The position numbers were made by a program, and so were the translations under genes. DNA of 64,000 nt. Origin: Streptomyces sp. H27-C3 (lineage in GTDB: Bacteria > Actinomycetota > Actinomycetes > Streptomycetales > Streptomycetaceae). Each line of letters begins with the position of its first letter. The stretch's first letter is position 1. Under the pieces are notes generated by a model. That model was not told the DNA's origin. It worked only from the letters and a program-made list of their open reading frames with translations, and searched no databases. This document shows, one piece after another, positions 1 to 7,764 of the stretch. The DNA lies in NCBI RefSeq assembly GCF_030063415.1, contig NZ_JASITA010000003.1:151600-215599 (forward strand), in the 5' to 3' direction.

Positions 1-1178
1 GGGCGCTGCGGCACGCCTTCGGCGCCTTCGACGCCTGGCCGGTCAACATCGGCTTCCTGGCGCGCGGTTCGTCCTCCGACGCCGCGCCCCTGGTCGAGGC
101 CCTCGCCGAGGGCGGGGCGTCCGGCTTCAAGGTGCACGAGGACATGGGCGCGCACACCCGCGCCCTGGACACCGCCCTGCGCGTCGCCGAGGAACACGAC
201 GTACAGGTCGCGCTGCACAGCGACGGGCTGAACGAATGCCTCTCCGTCGAGGACACCCTCTCCGTCCTCGACGGCCGTACGATCCACGCCTTCCACATCG
301 AGGGCTGCGGCGGCGGCCATGTGCCCAACGTCCTGAAGATGGCGGGCGTGGCGAACGTCATCGGCTCGTCCACCAACCCCACCCTCCCCTTCGGGCGGGA
401 CGCGGTCGCCGAGCACTACGGGATGATCGTGTCCGTACACGGGCTCAAGACCGATCTGCCCGGCGACGCCGCCATGGCCCGCGACCGCATCCGCGCCGGA
501 ACCATGGGCGCCGAGGATGTCCTGCACGACCTGGGCGCCATCGGAATCACCTCCTCCGACGCACAGGGCATGGGGCGCGCGGGCGAGACCGTGCGCCGGA
601 CGTTCCAGATGGCCGGGAAGATGAAGGCCGAGCTCGGCCCGATGGACGGCGACGGCCCGGCCGACGACAACGCGCGCGTGCTGCGCTACATGGCCAAGCT
701 GACCATCAACCCCGCCATCGCCCACGGCCTGGCCCACGAGATCGGGTCGATCGAGGCCGGCAAGATGGCCGACATCGTGCTGTGGAAGCCCCAGTTCTTC
801 GGCGCGAAGCCGCAGCTCGTCCTTAAGTCGGGCTTCCCGGCGTACGGCGTCACTGGCGACCCGAACGCCGCGACCGACACCTGTGAGCCGCTCGTCCTGG
901 GCCCGCAGTTCGGCTCGTACGGCGCGACCCCCGCCGAGATCTCGGTGGCCTTTGTCGCGCAGGCCGCCATCGACCAGGGCAACGACCAGATGCCCACCCG
1001 CCGCCGCCGCGTCGCGGTGCGCCACACGCGCGGCATCGGCCCCGCCGACCTGCGCCTCAACTCCCGTATCGGAGACGTCGGAGTCGACGCCCGCAGCGGC
1101 CTGGTCAGCCTCGACGGCGACCCGCTTCGCTCGGAGCCCGCCGACTCCGTCTCCCTCAACCGCCTCTACTTCCTCTAG
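1..1178 (+). CDS. ureC: Urease alpha subunit-like metallohydrolase (5'-truncated by window edge)
   Basis: C-terminal two thirds of a UreC-family protein; the frame is open from base 3. Nickel-site residues are recognisable by alignment with Klebsiella UreC: the carbamylated Lys in FKVHED, His in LHSDGLNEC, His in HIEGCGGGH and Asp in SSDAQ. The flap differs. Where Klebsiella has VCHHLD, this protein has SVHGLK, so catalytic His320 is kept but Cys319 is Val and His321 is Gly. The C terminus ends in RLYFL, like other ureases. The stop lies 9 nt before the agmatine deiminase start, so the two are probably co-transcribed. Streptomyces usually also carry a standard urease operon elsewhere; this looks like the divergent second copy, and its true substrate is uncertain. 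Confidence 0.9.
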   Translation, partial: ALRHAFGAFDAWPVNIGFLARGSSSDAAPLVEALAEGGASGFKVHEDMGAHTRALDTALRVAEEHDVQVALHSDGLNECLSVEDTLSVLDGRTIHAFHIEGCGGGHVPNVLKMAGVANVIGSSTNPTLPFGRDAVAEHYGMIVSVHGLKTDLPGDAAMARDRIRAGTMGAEDVLHDLGAIGITSSDAQGMGRAGETVRRTFQMAGKMKAELGPMDGDGPADDNARVLRYMAKLTINPAIAHGLAHEIGSIEAGKMADIVLWKPQFFGAKPQLVLKSGFPAYGVTGDPNAATDTCEPLVLGPQFGSYGATPAEISVAFVAQAAIDQGNDQMPTRRRRVAVRHTRGIGPADLRLNSRIGDVGVDARSGLVSLDGDPLRSEPADSVSLNRLYFL

Positions 1179-1187
1179 GGACCCGCC

Positions 1188-2237
1188 ATGACCTTCCGCA
1201 TGCCCGCCGAGTGGGCCCCGCACGAGCGCACCTGGATGGCCTGGCCGGGCCCCAACGTGACCTTCCCCAACGACGAGGAGCTCGCCGAGTCGCGCGCCGC
1301 CTGGGCGGCCGTGGCCCGCGCCGTACGCGGCTTCGAGCCGGTCACCATGGTGGTGGGACCCGGACAGTCGGACGGCGCCCGCGCGCTGCTCGGCCCGGAC
1401 ATCGACCTGGTCGAGCGCGAGCTCGACGACGCCTGGATGCGTGACATCGGCCCGACCTTCGTCACCGACGAGGAGGGCCGACTGGCCGCCGTGGACTGGG
1501 TGTTCAACGGCTGGGGCGCACAGGAGTGGGCCAGCTGGGAGCACGACGCCAAGATCGCCCGCCATGTCGCGGACCTCGCGGGCGTCGCCGTCCACAGCTC
1601 CCCCCTGGTCAACGAGGGCGGCGGCATCCATGTCGACGGCGAGGGTACGGTCCTGCTCACCGACACCGTCCAGCTCGGCCCGGAGCGCAACCCCGGCATG
1701 ACCCGCCAAGAGGTTGAGGCCGAGATCCACGCCAGGCTCGGCACGACCAAGGCGATCTGGCTGCCGCGCGGCCTCACCGCGGACTACCCGCCGCACGGCT
1801 ACGGCACCCTCGGACACGTCGACATCGTCGCCGCGTTCGCCGCACCCGGCGTGGTCGTCGCCCACACCCAGCCCGACCCGGCCCACCCCGACCACGAGCG
1901 GTGCAAGGCGAACGTGGCTCTGCTGCGTACCCAGACCGACGCGAAGGGGCGCCTGCTCAAGGTCGTGGAGATCCCCGCCCCGACCGTTCTCACCGAGGGC
2001 GGCGCGGACGGTGACGAGAGCGGCCAGTGGGTCGACTACTCGTACATCAACCACTACCTCTGCAACGGCGGCGTCGTGCTCTGCGCCTTCGGCGACCCGC
2101 GCGACGAGGAGGCCGCCGAGATCTTCCGCGGCCTGTTCCCCGACCGCACGGTGACACTCGTCGACGCGCGCACGATCTTCGCGGGCGGCGGCGGCATCCA
2201 CTGCGTCACCCAGCAGCAGCCCGCCGTGCGCGGCTGA
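1188..2237 (+). CDS. aguA: Agmatine deiminase / peptidyl-arginine deiminase family protein
   Basis: 349 aa, the usual length for the PAD_porph/agmatine deiminase family, which converts agmatine to N-carbamoylputrescine and ammonia. The guanidine-modifying-enzyme triad is visible: Asp86 in WMRDIGP, His210 in LGHVDIV and the C-terminal nucleophile Cys339 in GGGIHCVTQQ. The N terminus MPAEWAPHERTWMAWP is typical of the family. It starts 9 nt after the urease-like gene and is followed by a TetR gene, which suggests a small nitrogen or polyamine-related operon. Substrate (agmatine versus another guanidino compound) cannot be decided from sequence alone. Confidence 0.92.
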   Translation: MTFRMPAEWAPHERTWMAWPGPNVTFPNDEELAESRAAWAAVARAVRGFEPVTMVVGPGQSDGARALLGPDIDLVERELDDAWMRDIGPTFVTDEEGRLAAVDWVFNGWGAQEWASWEHDAKIARHVADLAGVAVHSSPLVNEGGGIHVDGEGTVLLTDTVQLGPERNPGMTRQEVEAEIHARLGTTKAIWLPRGLTADYPPHGYGTLGHVDIVAAFAAPGVVVAHTQPDPAHPDHERCKANVALLRTQTDAKGRLLKVVEIPAPTVLTEGGADGDESGQWVDYSYINHYLCNGGVVLCAFGDPRDEEAAEIFRGLFPDRTVTLVDARTIFAGGGGIHCVTQQQPAVRG

Positions 2238-2279
2238 CCGGGTGGCCAGGTAGAACTGACGGGTGGAAATGAACGTGTC

Positions 2280-2894
2280 ATGACCGGCGCCGCGGGCGCC
2301 AAGCCGCCGCGCCGCCGCAACACGGCCCCGCCCCGCGAGGCGGTGCTCGCCGCCGCCATGGCGAGCATCGCCGAGCGCGGTCTTGAGCGGCTCACCATGG
2401 CCGGTCTCGGCCGTGAGGTCGGCATGAGCAGCGGACATCTCCTCTACTACTTCCACAGCAAGGACGAGCTGCTCCTGCAGACCCTCGAATGGAGCGAGGA
2501 GCAGCTCGGCATGGACCGCAGGGCCGCCCTCGGCCGCCAGGTCCCCGTCCGGACACGCCTCGACGCGTACGTCGACCTGTATGTGCCGGCGGGGCCCCGC
2601 GATCCCCACTGGGCGCTGTGGCTCGAACTGTGGAACCGCTCGCACGCCGTCGACGAGCCGGCCCGCGCCCGCCTCCTGGACATCGAACTGTCCTGGCACC
2701 GCGACCTGGTGGCGCTCCTCGTCGAGGGCGCGTCGCGCGGCGAACTGCGCGCGGTCGACGCGGACCGCTTCGCGACCCGGCTGCGCGCGCTGCTCGACGG
2801 CTTCAGCACCCATGTGGCGATGGCCCTGCCCGGCTCGGAGCGGTCCCAAGTGCTCACCCAGATCGGCGAGTTCCTCGACGAGTCGCTCGGCTGA
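2280..2894 (+). CDS. TetR/AcrR-family transcriptional regulator (BetI-like)
   Basis: 204 aa. An N-terminal helix-turn-helix lies at about residues 22-65 (TMAGLGREVGMSSGHLLYYF, then KDELL), followed by an all-helical ligand domain resembling the BetI_C type. It lies 42 nt after the deiminase gene on the same strand with a GGGTGGA-type ribosome site, so it is probably the operon's own regulator. The ligand is unknown; a polyamine, guanidino or ureido compound would fit the neighbours, but that is inference. Confidence 0.9.
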   Translation: MTGAAGAKPPRRRNTAPPREAVLAAAMASIAERGLERLTMAGLGREVGMSSGHLLYYFHSKDELLLQTLEWSEEQLGMDRRAALGRQVPVRTRLDAYVDLYVPAGPRDPHWALWLELWNRSHAVDEPARARLLDIELSWHRDLVALLVEGASRGELRAVDADRFATRLRALLDGFSTHVAMALPGSERSQVLTQIGEFLDESLG

Positions 2895-3026
2895 ACCGGG
2901 TCGGCGCCCAGCCGCACCTGATCGGCCGGCCCCGGCGCGGGCGCGTCGGGGTCGCAACCGTGGGCTGCCGGATCGCGTTCTTGGCAGGAGGACCGATCAC
3001 CGCGTCGGCACCCCGGGGGAACCTCC

Positions 3027-3257
3027 ATGGCCTTCGCTTCATGGATCACGCTCAGTGCCGCGCGCGTCGCCGCCGTCACCGCGACAGCGCGGCCCGCGGC
3101 CGCCGCGGCCGCCGGGCCGCAGACCCGGCGCCCGGGGCAACGACTCGTCGACCTGTCCTGTCACCAGCGCCGACGGGCGGGTCGCCGCCTTCACGTCGTA
3201 CGCGTCGAACCTGGCGCCCGGCGACACCGCCCGCACCGAGGACGTCTTCGTGCCGCC
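3027..3257 (+). pseudogene. Frameshifted relic of a secreted TolB/PD40-type beta-propeller protein
   Basis: An ATG at 3027 with an upstream GGGGGA box opens a signal-peptide-like Ala-rich sequence in frame 3. From about 3136 the recognisable protein continues in frame 1 as SADGRVAAFTSYASNLAPGD, then TEDVF. This is the classic repeat signature of secreted PD40/TolB-like propellers (SADGRYVAFTS...NLVPGDTN...DVFV). Only about one blade survives before the frame runs into a terminator hairpin at 3288. The frame change and short length mark it as decayed. It could be a sequencing error only if the rest of the gene existed, which it does not. Confidence 0.6.
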
Positions 3258-3287
3258 TGCGCTGAGCGCACCTCGCACTGGAGCGGA

Positions 3288-3319
3288 CGGGCGGGGCCGG
3301 ACATGTCCGGCCCCGCCCG
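3288..3319. terminator. Perfect 32-bp palindrome, probable terminator
   Basis: Bases 3288-3319 form a perfect self-complementary GC-rich palindrome centred on ACATGT. It follows the decayed propeller gene and would insulate the citramalate synthase leader. There is no T tract, as is common in Streptomyces. Confidence 0.6.
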
Positions 3320-3328
3320 CATTATGAG

Positions 3329-3421
3329 ATGGGGGCTTCCACGGAGCGGCAGACATGCGACACTTCGTCCGTGTTCTCGTTCGCCGTGATTATGGGCAGC
3401 AGGCGCGCCGGTCCGCACTGA
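3329..3421 (+). CDS. Possible leader peptide upstream of cimA
   Basis: A 31-codon ORF (ATG at 3329, or GTG at 3371 giving 16 codons) ends in TGA at 3419-3421, 55 nt before a T-tailed hairpin at 3476-3502. The C-terminal half reads FAVIMGSRRAGPH and includes Val and Ile codons. A segment GGTCCGC just before its stop can pair with GCAGACC, which overlaps the left arm of the terminator (one mismatch). This is the layout of a ribosome-mediated attenuator. Coding status is unproven and no strong ribosome site is seen. Confidence 0.3.
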   Translation: MGASTERQTCDTSSVFSFAVIMGSRRAGPH

Positions 3422-3475
3422 CCGCCTCGTACCACCACGTACTGAGCGGCCATCGTGCCCCAGACCCGCGCGCAG

Positions 3476-3502
3476 ACCTCTCGCACCCGCGAGAGGTTTT
3501 TT
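3476..3502 (+). terminator. Intrinsic terminator/attenuator before cimA
   Basis: A perfect 9-bp stem (3476-3484 with 3489-3497) has a 4-nt loop and runs straight into six T residues. It lies about 100 nt upstream of the cimA start and downstream of the strong 3288-3319 palindrome. A second terminator here makes most sense as a conditional attenuator of cimA. Confidence 0.6.
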
Positions 3503-3605
3503 CGTTTCCCGGCCCCACCACGGCCGGAACGGGGCGCACGGGATGATGGGGGCAAGTGGAGCCATTTCTTCCGGAGCCACTCACCCGACAGGAGTCCAAC
3601 CAGCC

Positions 3606-5207
3606 ATGACCACTTCAGGCCCCGACGACAGTTTTCACGTCTTCGACACCACCCTGCGTGACGGTGCGCAGCGCGAAGGCATCAATCTGACGGTCGCGGA
3701 CAAGCTGACCATTGCCCGGCACCTGGACGACTTCGGCGTGGGCTTCATCGAGGGCGGCTGGCCCGGCGCCAACCCGCGCGACACCGAGTTCTTCTCCCGC
3801 GCCAAGAAGGAGATCGACTTCAAGCACGCGCAGTTGGTGGCCTTCGGCGCCACCCGCCGCCCGAACGCCGAGGCCTCGAAGGACCAGCAGGTCAACGCCC
3901 TGCTGCAGTCCGGCGCCCCGGTGATCACACTGGTCGCGAAGTCGCACGACCGGCATGTCGAGCTCGCCCTGCGCACCACGCTCGACGAGAACATCGAGAT
4001 GGTCCGCGACACCGTCTCCTACCTCCGCGACCAGGGCCGCCGCGTCTTCGTCGACTGCGAGCACTTCTTCGACGGCTACCGCGCCAACCCGGAGTACGCC
4101 AAGTCCGTCGTACGAGCGGCTGCCGGGGCCGGCGCCGAGGTGGTCATCCTCTGCGACACCAACGGCGGCATGCTCCCCGCCCAGATCCAGGCCGTTGTCA
4201 CCACCGTCCTCGCCGACACCGGCGCCCGCCTGGGTATCCACACCCAGGACGACACCGGCTGCGCGGTCGCCAACACCCTCGCCGCGGTCGACGCGGGCGC
4301 CACCCACGTCCAGTGCACGGCCAACGGCTACGGCGAGCGCGTCGGCAACGCCAACCTCTTCCCGGTCGTCGCCGCGCTGGAGCTCAAGTACGGCAAGCAG
4401 GTGCTGCCCGAGGGCGCGCTGGCCGAGATGACCCGTATCTCGCACGCCATCGCCGAGGTCGTGAACCTCACCCCCTCCACCCACCAGCCGTACGTCGGCG
4501 TCTCCGCCTTCGCGCACAAGGCCGGCCTGCACGCCTCGGCGATCAAGGTGGACCCCGACCTCTACCAGCACATCGCCCCCGAGCAGGTCGGCAACACCAT
4601 GCGGATGCTCGTCTCCGACATGGCGGGCCGCGCCTCCATCGAGCTCAAGGGTAAGGAGCTCGGCATCGACCTGGACGGCGAGCGCGAGCTGGTCGGTCGC
4701 GTCGTCGAGCGCGTCAAGGAGCGCGAGCTCAAGGGCTACACGTACGAAGCGGCGGACGCCTCCTTCGAGCTGTTGCTGCGCGAGGAGGTCGAGGGCCGCG
4801 CCCGGGTCTACTTCCGTACGGAGTCCTGGCGTGCGATCACCGAGGACCGCCCGGACGGCACCCACGCGAACGAGGCCACGGTGAAGCTGTGGGCCAAGGG
4901 CGAGCGCATCGTCGCCACTGCGGAGGGCAACGGCCCGGTCAACGCCCTCGACAAGGCGCTGCGTGTCGGCCTGGAGCGGATCTACCCGCAGCTCGCCAAG
5001 CTGGAACTGGTCGACTACAAGGTCCGTATCCTTGAGGGCAAGCACGGCACGGAGTCCACCACCCGCGTGCTGATCACCACGGGCGACGGCGACGGCGACT
5101 GGGCCACGGTGGGTGTCGCGGAGAACGTCATCGCGGCGTCCTGGCAGGCGCTGGAGGACGCGTACACGTACGGGCTGCTCAAGGCGGGGGTCGAGCCCGC
5201 GGAATAG
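3606..5207 (+). CDS. cimA: Citramalate synthase (2-isopropylmalate synthase-like)
   Basis: 533 aa. A DRE-TIM metallolyase domain opens with DTTLRDGAQREG (residues 14-25) and carries the HTQDDTGCAVANTLAA metal-site motif. A C-terminal LeuA-type regulatory dimer domain begins at about residue 400. Length and the EGGWPGANPRD motif match the citramalate synthase subfamily rather than classical LeuA. It would condense acetyl-CoA and pyruvate to citramalate, feeding 2-oxobutyrate for isoleucine. The start at 3606 is preferred over 3543 because CAGGAG lies 11 nt upstream and the family N terminus begins there. The leader suggests attenuation control. S. coelicolor annotation has called the orthologue a second LeuA. 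Confidence 0.88.
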   Translation: MTTSGPDDSFHVFDTTLRDGAQREGINLTVADKLTIARHLDDFGVGFIEGGWPGANPRDTEFFSRAKKEIDFKHAQLVAFGATRRPNAEASKDQQVNALLQSGAPVITLVAKSHDRHVELALRTTLDENIEMVRDTVSYLRDQGRRVFVDCEHFFDGYRANPEYAKSVVRAAAGAGAEVVILCDTNGGMLPAQIQAVVTTVLADTGARLGIHTQDDTGCAVANTLAAVDAGATHVQCTANGYGERVGNANLFPVVAALELKYGKQVLPEGALAEMTRISHAIAEVVNLTPSTHQPYVGVSAFAHKAGLHASAIKVDPDLYQHIAPEQVGNTMRMLVSDMAGRASIELKGKELGIDLDGERELVGRVVERVKERELKGYTYEAADASFELLLREEVEGRARVYFRTESWRAITEDRPDGTHANEATVKLWAKGERIVATAEGNGPVNALDKALRVGLERIYPQLAKLELVDYKVRILEGKHGTESTTRVLITTGDGDGDWATVGVAENVIAASWQALEDAYTYGLLKAGVEPAE

Positions 5208-5225
5208 GGTCCGGTGGAGGGGTGG

Positions 5226-5256
5226 GCGGGCACGGCTCCCGCGAGGAGCCGCCCGC
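5226..5256 (+). terminator. Terminator of cimA
   Basis: A 7-bp inner stem (5233-5239/5245-5251) is stacked on a 5-bp outer stem (5226-5230/5252-5256) with a 2-nt bulge, starting 19 nt after the cimA stop. Confidence 0.6.
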
Positions 5257-5310
5257 TCGCTCCCGGCATGTGCATCCGGCATGTGCATCCGGCGGTGGTG
5301 AGGAGACGTG

Positions 5311-5667
5311 ATGTCCGTACGCCGAGTGGTGCCCGACGTCCGGTCCGAGTCGGCCCTGTCGATCGAGGAGAGCCGTGACTTCTACGGCCTGCTGGGTTTC
5401 GAGGAGGTCATGAACCACGGCTGGGTCATGACGCTCGCCTCGCCCGCCAACCCCACCGCCCAGCTCACCTTCGCCACCCACGACCCGTCAGCGCCCGTCG
5501 AGGCAGACCTGAGCATCGAGGTGGACGACGTGGACGCGGCGTACGCGGCGATGGTCGCCGCGGGCGCCCGGATCGTGCACCCGTTGCAGGACGAGGAGTG
5601 GGGCGTACGCCGCTTCTTCGCCGTCGACCCGAACGGCAAGATCGTCAACATTCTCAGTCACCCCTGA
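5311..5667 (+). CDS. VOC-family (glyoxalase/bleomycin-resistance fold) protein
   Basis: 118 aa, one vicinal-oxygen-chelate module. The features are ESRDFYGLLGFEEVMN near the N terminus, a central LSIEVDDVDAAYAAM, and FFAVDPNGKIVNIL at the C terminus, which supplies the usual Glu/His-type metal or substrate side. ATG 5311 is chosen over GTG 5308 because GAGGAG sits 5 nt before the ATG. A tandem duplication of CATGTGCATCCGG lies just upstream (about 5267-5293). Specific substrate unknown; stand-alone VOC proteins of this size are often uncharacterised. Confidence 0.85.
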   Translation: MSVRRVVPDVRSESALSIEESRDFYGLLGFEEVMNHGWVMTLASPANPTAQLTFATHDPSAPVEADLSIEVDDVDAAYAAMVAAGARIVHPLQDEEWGVRRFFAVDPNGKIVNILSHP

Positions 5668-5730
5668 CCTCAGTCACCCCTGACCTCAGTTGTCCCTGAC
5701 CACGCCTGCCCGTTTACTCACCCTTTCGGG

Positions 5731-5736
5731 TAGCGT
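5731..5736 (+). promoter_or_regulatory. -10 box (TAGCGT) placed for a leaderless transcript
   Basis: TAGCGT ends 6 nt before ATG 5743, so transcription would begin at the A of the start codon. No Shine-Dalgarno sequence is present. The -35 region is not obvious. Confidence 0.4.
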
Positions 5737-5742
5737 CGAAGC

Positions 5743-7068
5743 ATGAGGAGCCGGCTGCTTTCCACTCTGTCCGGGCTGCTGCTCGCGCTGGCAGCCACCG
5801 CTCTCGCCGTCGCGCCGGGCGCCCAGGCGGCCACGCCGCTGGACACCGCCGCCGACGCGCTGCGCGAAGGCCCGGTGTACGTCGCACCGGGCGCCTCCGC
5901 TCAGCTGTCGGCCGCCGACGCGAAGGCCCTGACGAAGAAGATCGAGGACGCGGGCAAACCGGTGTTCGTCGCCGTGCTGCCGAAGAACGCGGACTTCCCG
6001 GAGGACGGGCTGCTGAGTACGTTGCGGGCCAAGACCGGGGTCACCGGTCTGTACGCGGTCCGGCTCGGTGACGGCTTCAACGCGGGCGCGGACCCGAGCG
6101 TGATGCCTAAGCAGGCCGTCGCCAACCTCACCGCATCGGTGAAACCGGCGGGCGGCACCGAGGACGCCGCCACCCAGCTGAACTCCTTCGTCGACGACGC
6201 TTTGGATCAGAGCAGGGGTAGCGCCCCCGCTTCCTGGGACCCAGGGGCCTCCGACGGCTCGTCCGCCGCCGGTCTCATTACCCTCGGCGCGGTCGTCGCG
6301 GCGGGCGGCGCGGGCGCGTTTGTCCTGGTCAGGCGCAAGCGGCAGAAGCGGGCCGAGCTTGAGCGGGCCGCGCTGGAGAAGCTGCGGGTGGTCGTGGACG
6401 AGGACATCACGGCGTTCGGCGAAGAGCTGGACCGGCTGGACTTCCACCCGGGCGAACCGGGCGCCGACGACGCGATGCGCGGCGATTACGAGCAGGCGCT
6501 GGACGCGTACGAGAAGGCCAAGTCGGGCATGGCCTCGGCGACGAAGCCCGACGACGTCCGGGGAGTCACCGAGGCGCTTCAGGACGGCCGCTACTCACTC
6601 GCGGTCCTGGCCGCACGCCGCACCGGCAACGAGATCCCGGCCCGCCGTCCGCCGTGCTTCTTCGACCCGCGCCACGGCCCGTCAACGGCCGACGCGACCT
6701 GGGCACCGCCCGGCGGCGCGGTCCGCGAGGTCCCTGTCTGCGCGGCGGACGCGGCGAGGCTGGCGGACGGCCAGGACCCGATGACCCGCACGGTCGAGAC
6801 GGCCGACGGCCGCCGCCCGTACTGGGAGGCGGGCCCGGCGTACGGCCCATGGGCCGGCGGCTACTACGGCGGCGGCCTGCTGCCAGGCCTGCTGATGGGC
6901 ACGATGCTCGGCTCGATGCTGTCGACCCCGGCCTACGCCGACCCGAGCGCGGGCGGCTACGACGGCGGCGACTACTCCGGCGGCGACTTCAACCCCGGTG
7001 ACTTCGGCGGCGGAGGCGACTTCGGCGGGGGCGGCGGCTTCGACGGCGGAGGCGGCGGCGGCTTCTAA
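5743..7068 (+). CDS. Exported single-span membrane protein with glycine-rich tail
   Basis: 441 aa. There is a signal peptide (residues 1-29, cleavage after AQA), an extracytoplasmic domain at about 30-155 that I do not recognise with certainty, and a transmembrane helix at 177-196 followed by RRKRQKR. A cytoplasmic helical region and a CFFDPRHGPS motif follow. The C-terminal tail is hydrophobic (GLLPGLLMGTMLGSML) and then almost pure Gly/Asp/Phe (GGGDFGGGGGFDGG). The Gly-rich end resembles the tails of TPM-domain membrane proteins. A TAGCGT box at 5731-5736 sits 6 nt before the ATG with no ribosome site, so the mRNA may be leaderless. Function unknown. Confidence 0.85.
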   Translation: MRSRLLSTLSGLLLALAATALAVAPGAQAATPLDTAADALREGPVYVAPGASAQLSAADAKALTKKIEDAGKPVFVAVLPKNADFPEDGLLSTLRAKTGVTGLYAVRLGDGFNAGADPSVMPKQAVANLTASVKPAGGTEDAATQLNSFVDDALDQSRGSAPASWDPGASDGSSAAGLITLGAVVAAGGAGAFVLVRRKRQKRAELERAALEKLRVVVDEDITAFGEELDRLDFHPGEPGADDAMRGDYEQALDAYEKAKSGMASATKPDDVRGVTEALQDGRYSLAVLAARRTGNEIPARRPPCFFDPRHGPSTADATWAPPGGAVREVPVCAADAARLADGQDPMTRTVETADGRRPYWEAGPAYGPWAGGYYGGGLLPGLLMGTMLGSMLSTPAYADPSAGGYDGGDYSGGDFNPGDFGGGGDFGGGGGFDGGGGGGF

Positions 7069-7500
7069 CTAGAGCGCGGCCCCGACGAAGGCGGCCCAGG
7101 CGGCGGGCGGCACGAGAACACGGCTCGGGCGTACTCCTCGGTCTGGAGCAATCCGGGTACGACTTGAGTCTCGTACGAGAGCAGGGTCAGCGCCGGGGCT
7201 TCATAGTCGATGAAGTCCTGGGCGAAGACCGGGTACCGCTCCCGCTCCGGCATCATCTCCACGCCGACGGCCAACGCGCCGCCTGTGGAAAGGAGTTCAT
7301 CCAGCCGGTCGGCGAGCTCTGGCTGGAGGGGGCGTCGCCCCTGTTCGATGGAGGCGATGGTGTCCACGTGCGTGCACACCCGCTCTGCGAGCTGCGGCTG
7401 CGTCATGCCGGTGTGCTCGCGGAAGTGGCCGAGCTGGGCGCCGACCAGATGCCAAGAGGGGTTCTTCTTACGCTTACGACCTCGGGGGCAATAGTGCGCG
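7065..7500 (-). pseudogene. Truncated XRE/DUF5753 regulator relic, possibly fused to a DUF397 end
   Basis: Reading leftward from about 7480, the frame encodes an XRE helix-turn-helix (HFREHTGMTQPQLAERV, then IASIEQGRRPL) and the beginning of DUF5753 (VVPGLLQTEEYARAVFSCR). It then breaks after about 130 residues, where intact proteins run to about 270-285. After the break another frame reads VPPAAWAAFVGAAL and stops at 7069, which resembles the C terminus of DUF397, the usual partner encoded next door. A deletion joining the two genes explains this. The 5' end is also disturbed, lying inside an inverted-repeat element (7480-7633), so no convincing start codon remains. Confidence 0.6.
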
Positions 7501-7633
7501 GGCTCCCGGCGTCCTGCGACTCCGCCTCCGGCGTTGTCGTCGGTCGACGACGCTCCGCGTCGCCTCCCTCCTCCGCCTTGGACGCGAAGCCGCAGGACGC
7601 CGCTCGCTGATCCACGCTCTATTGCCCCCGAGG
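7480..7633. repeat. 154-bp MITE-like inverted-repeat element
   Basis: Perfect 15-bp terminal inverted repeats (7480-7494 and 7619-7633, CCTCGGGGGCAATAG and its complement) enclose a second perfect 11-bp inverted pair (7508-7518 and 7591-7601, GGCGTCCTGCG). The centre is also partly self-complementary. No transposase fits inside, and no clear target-site duplication is visible. It sits at the 5' end of the DUF5753 relic and supplies its first codons. Confidence 0.5.
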
Positions 7634-7764
7634 CCGTTATTCGCCGGGTGCATGGATTCTGCCTTTCCGCCCGGGGCCGTACGCGACCGGTTCTGTGCCG
7701 TACAAGAGATCTGTACTGCTTCACCCACTGGCCCACCCTAGTGACTCACCGTGACAGTTGGCGT

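Noticed and set aside
3615..5288. 557-codon minus-strand ORF opposite cimA
   Set aside because: Low-complexity Val/Gly/Leu/Asp protein produced by the antisense of a GC3-rich gene; the plus strand carries a full citramalate synthase with a ribosome site.
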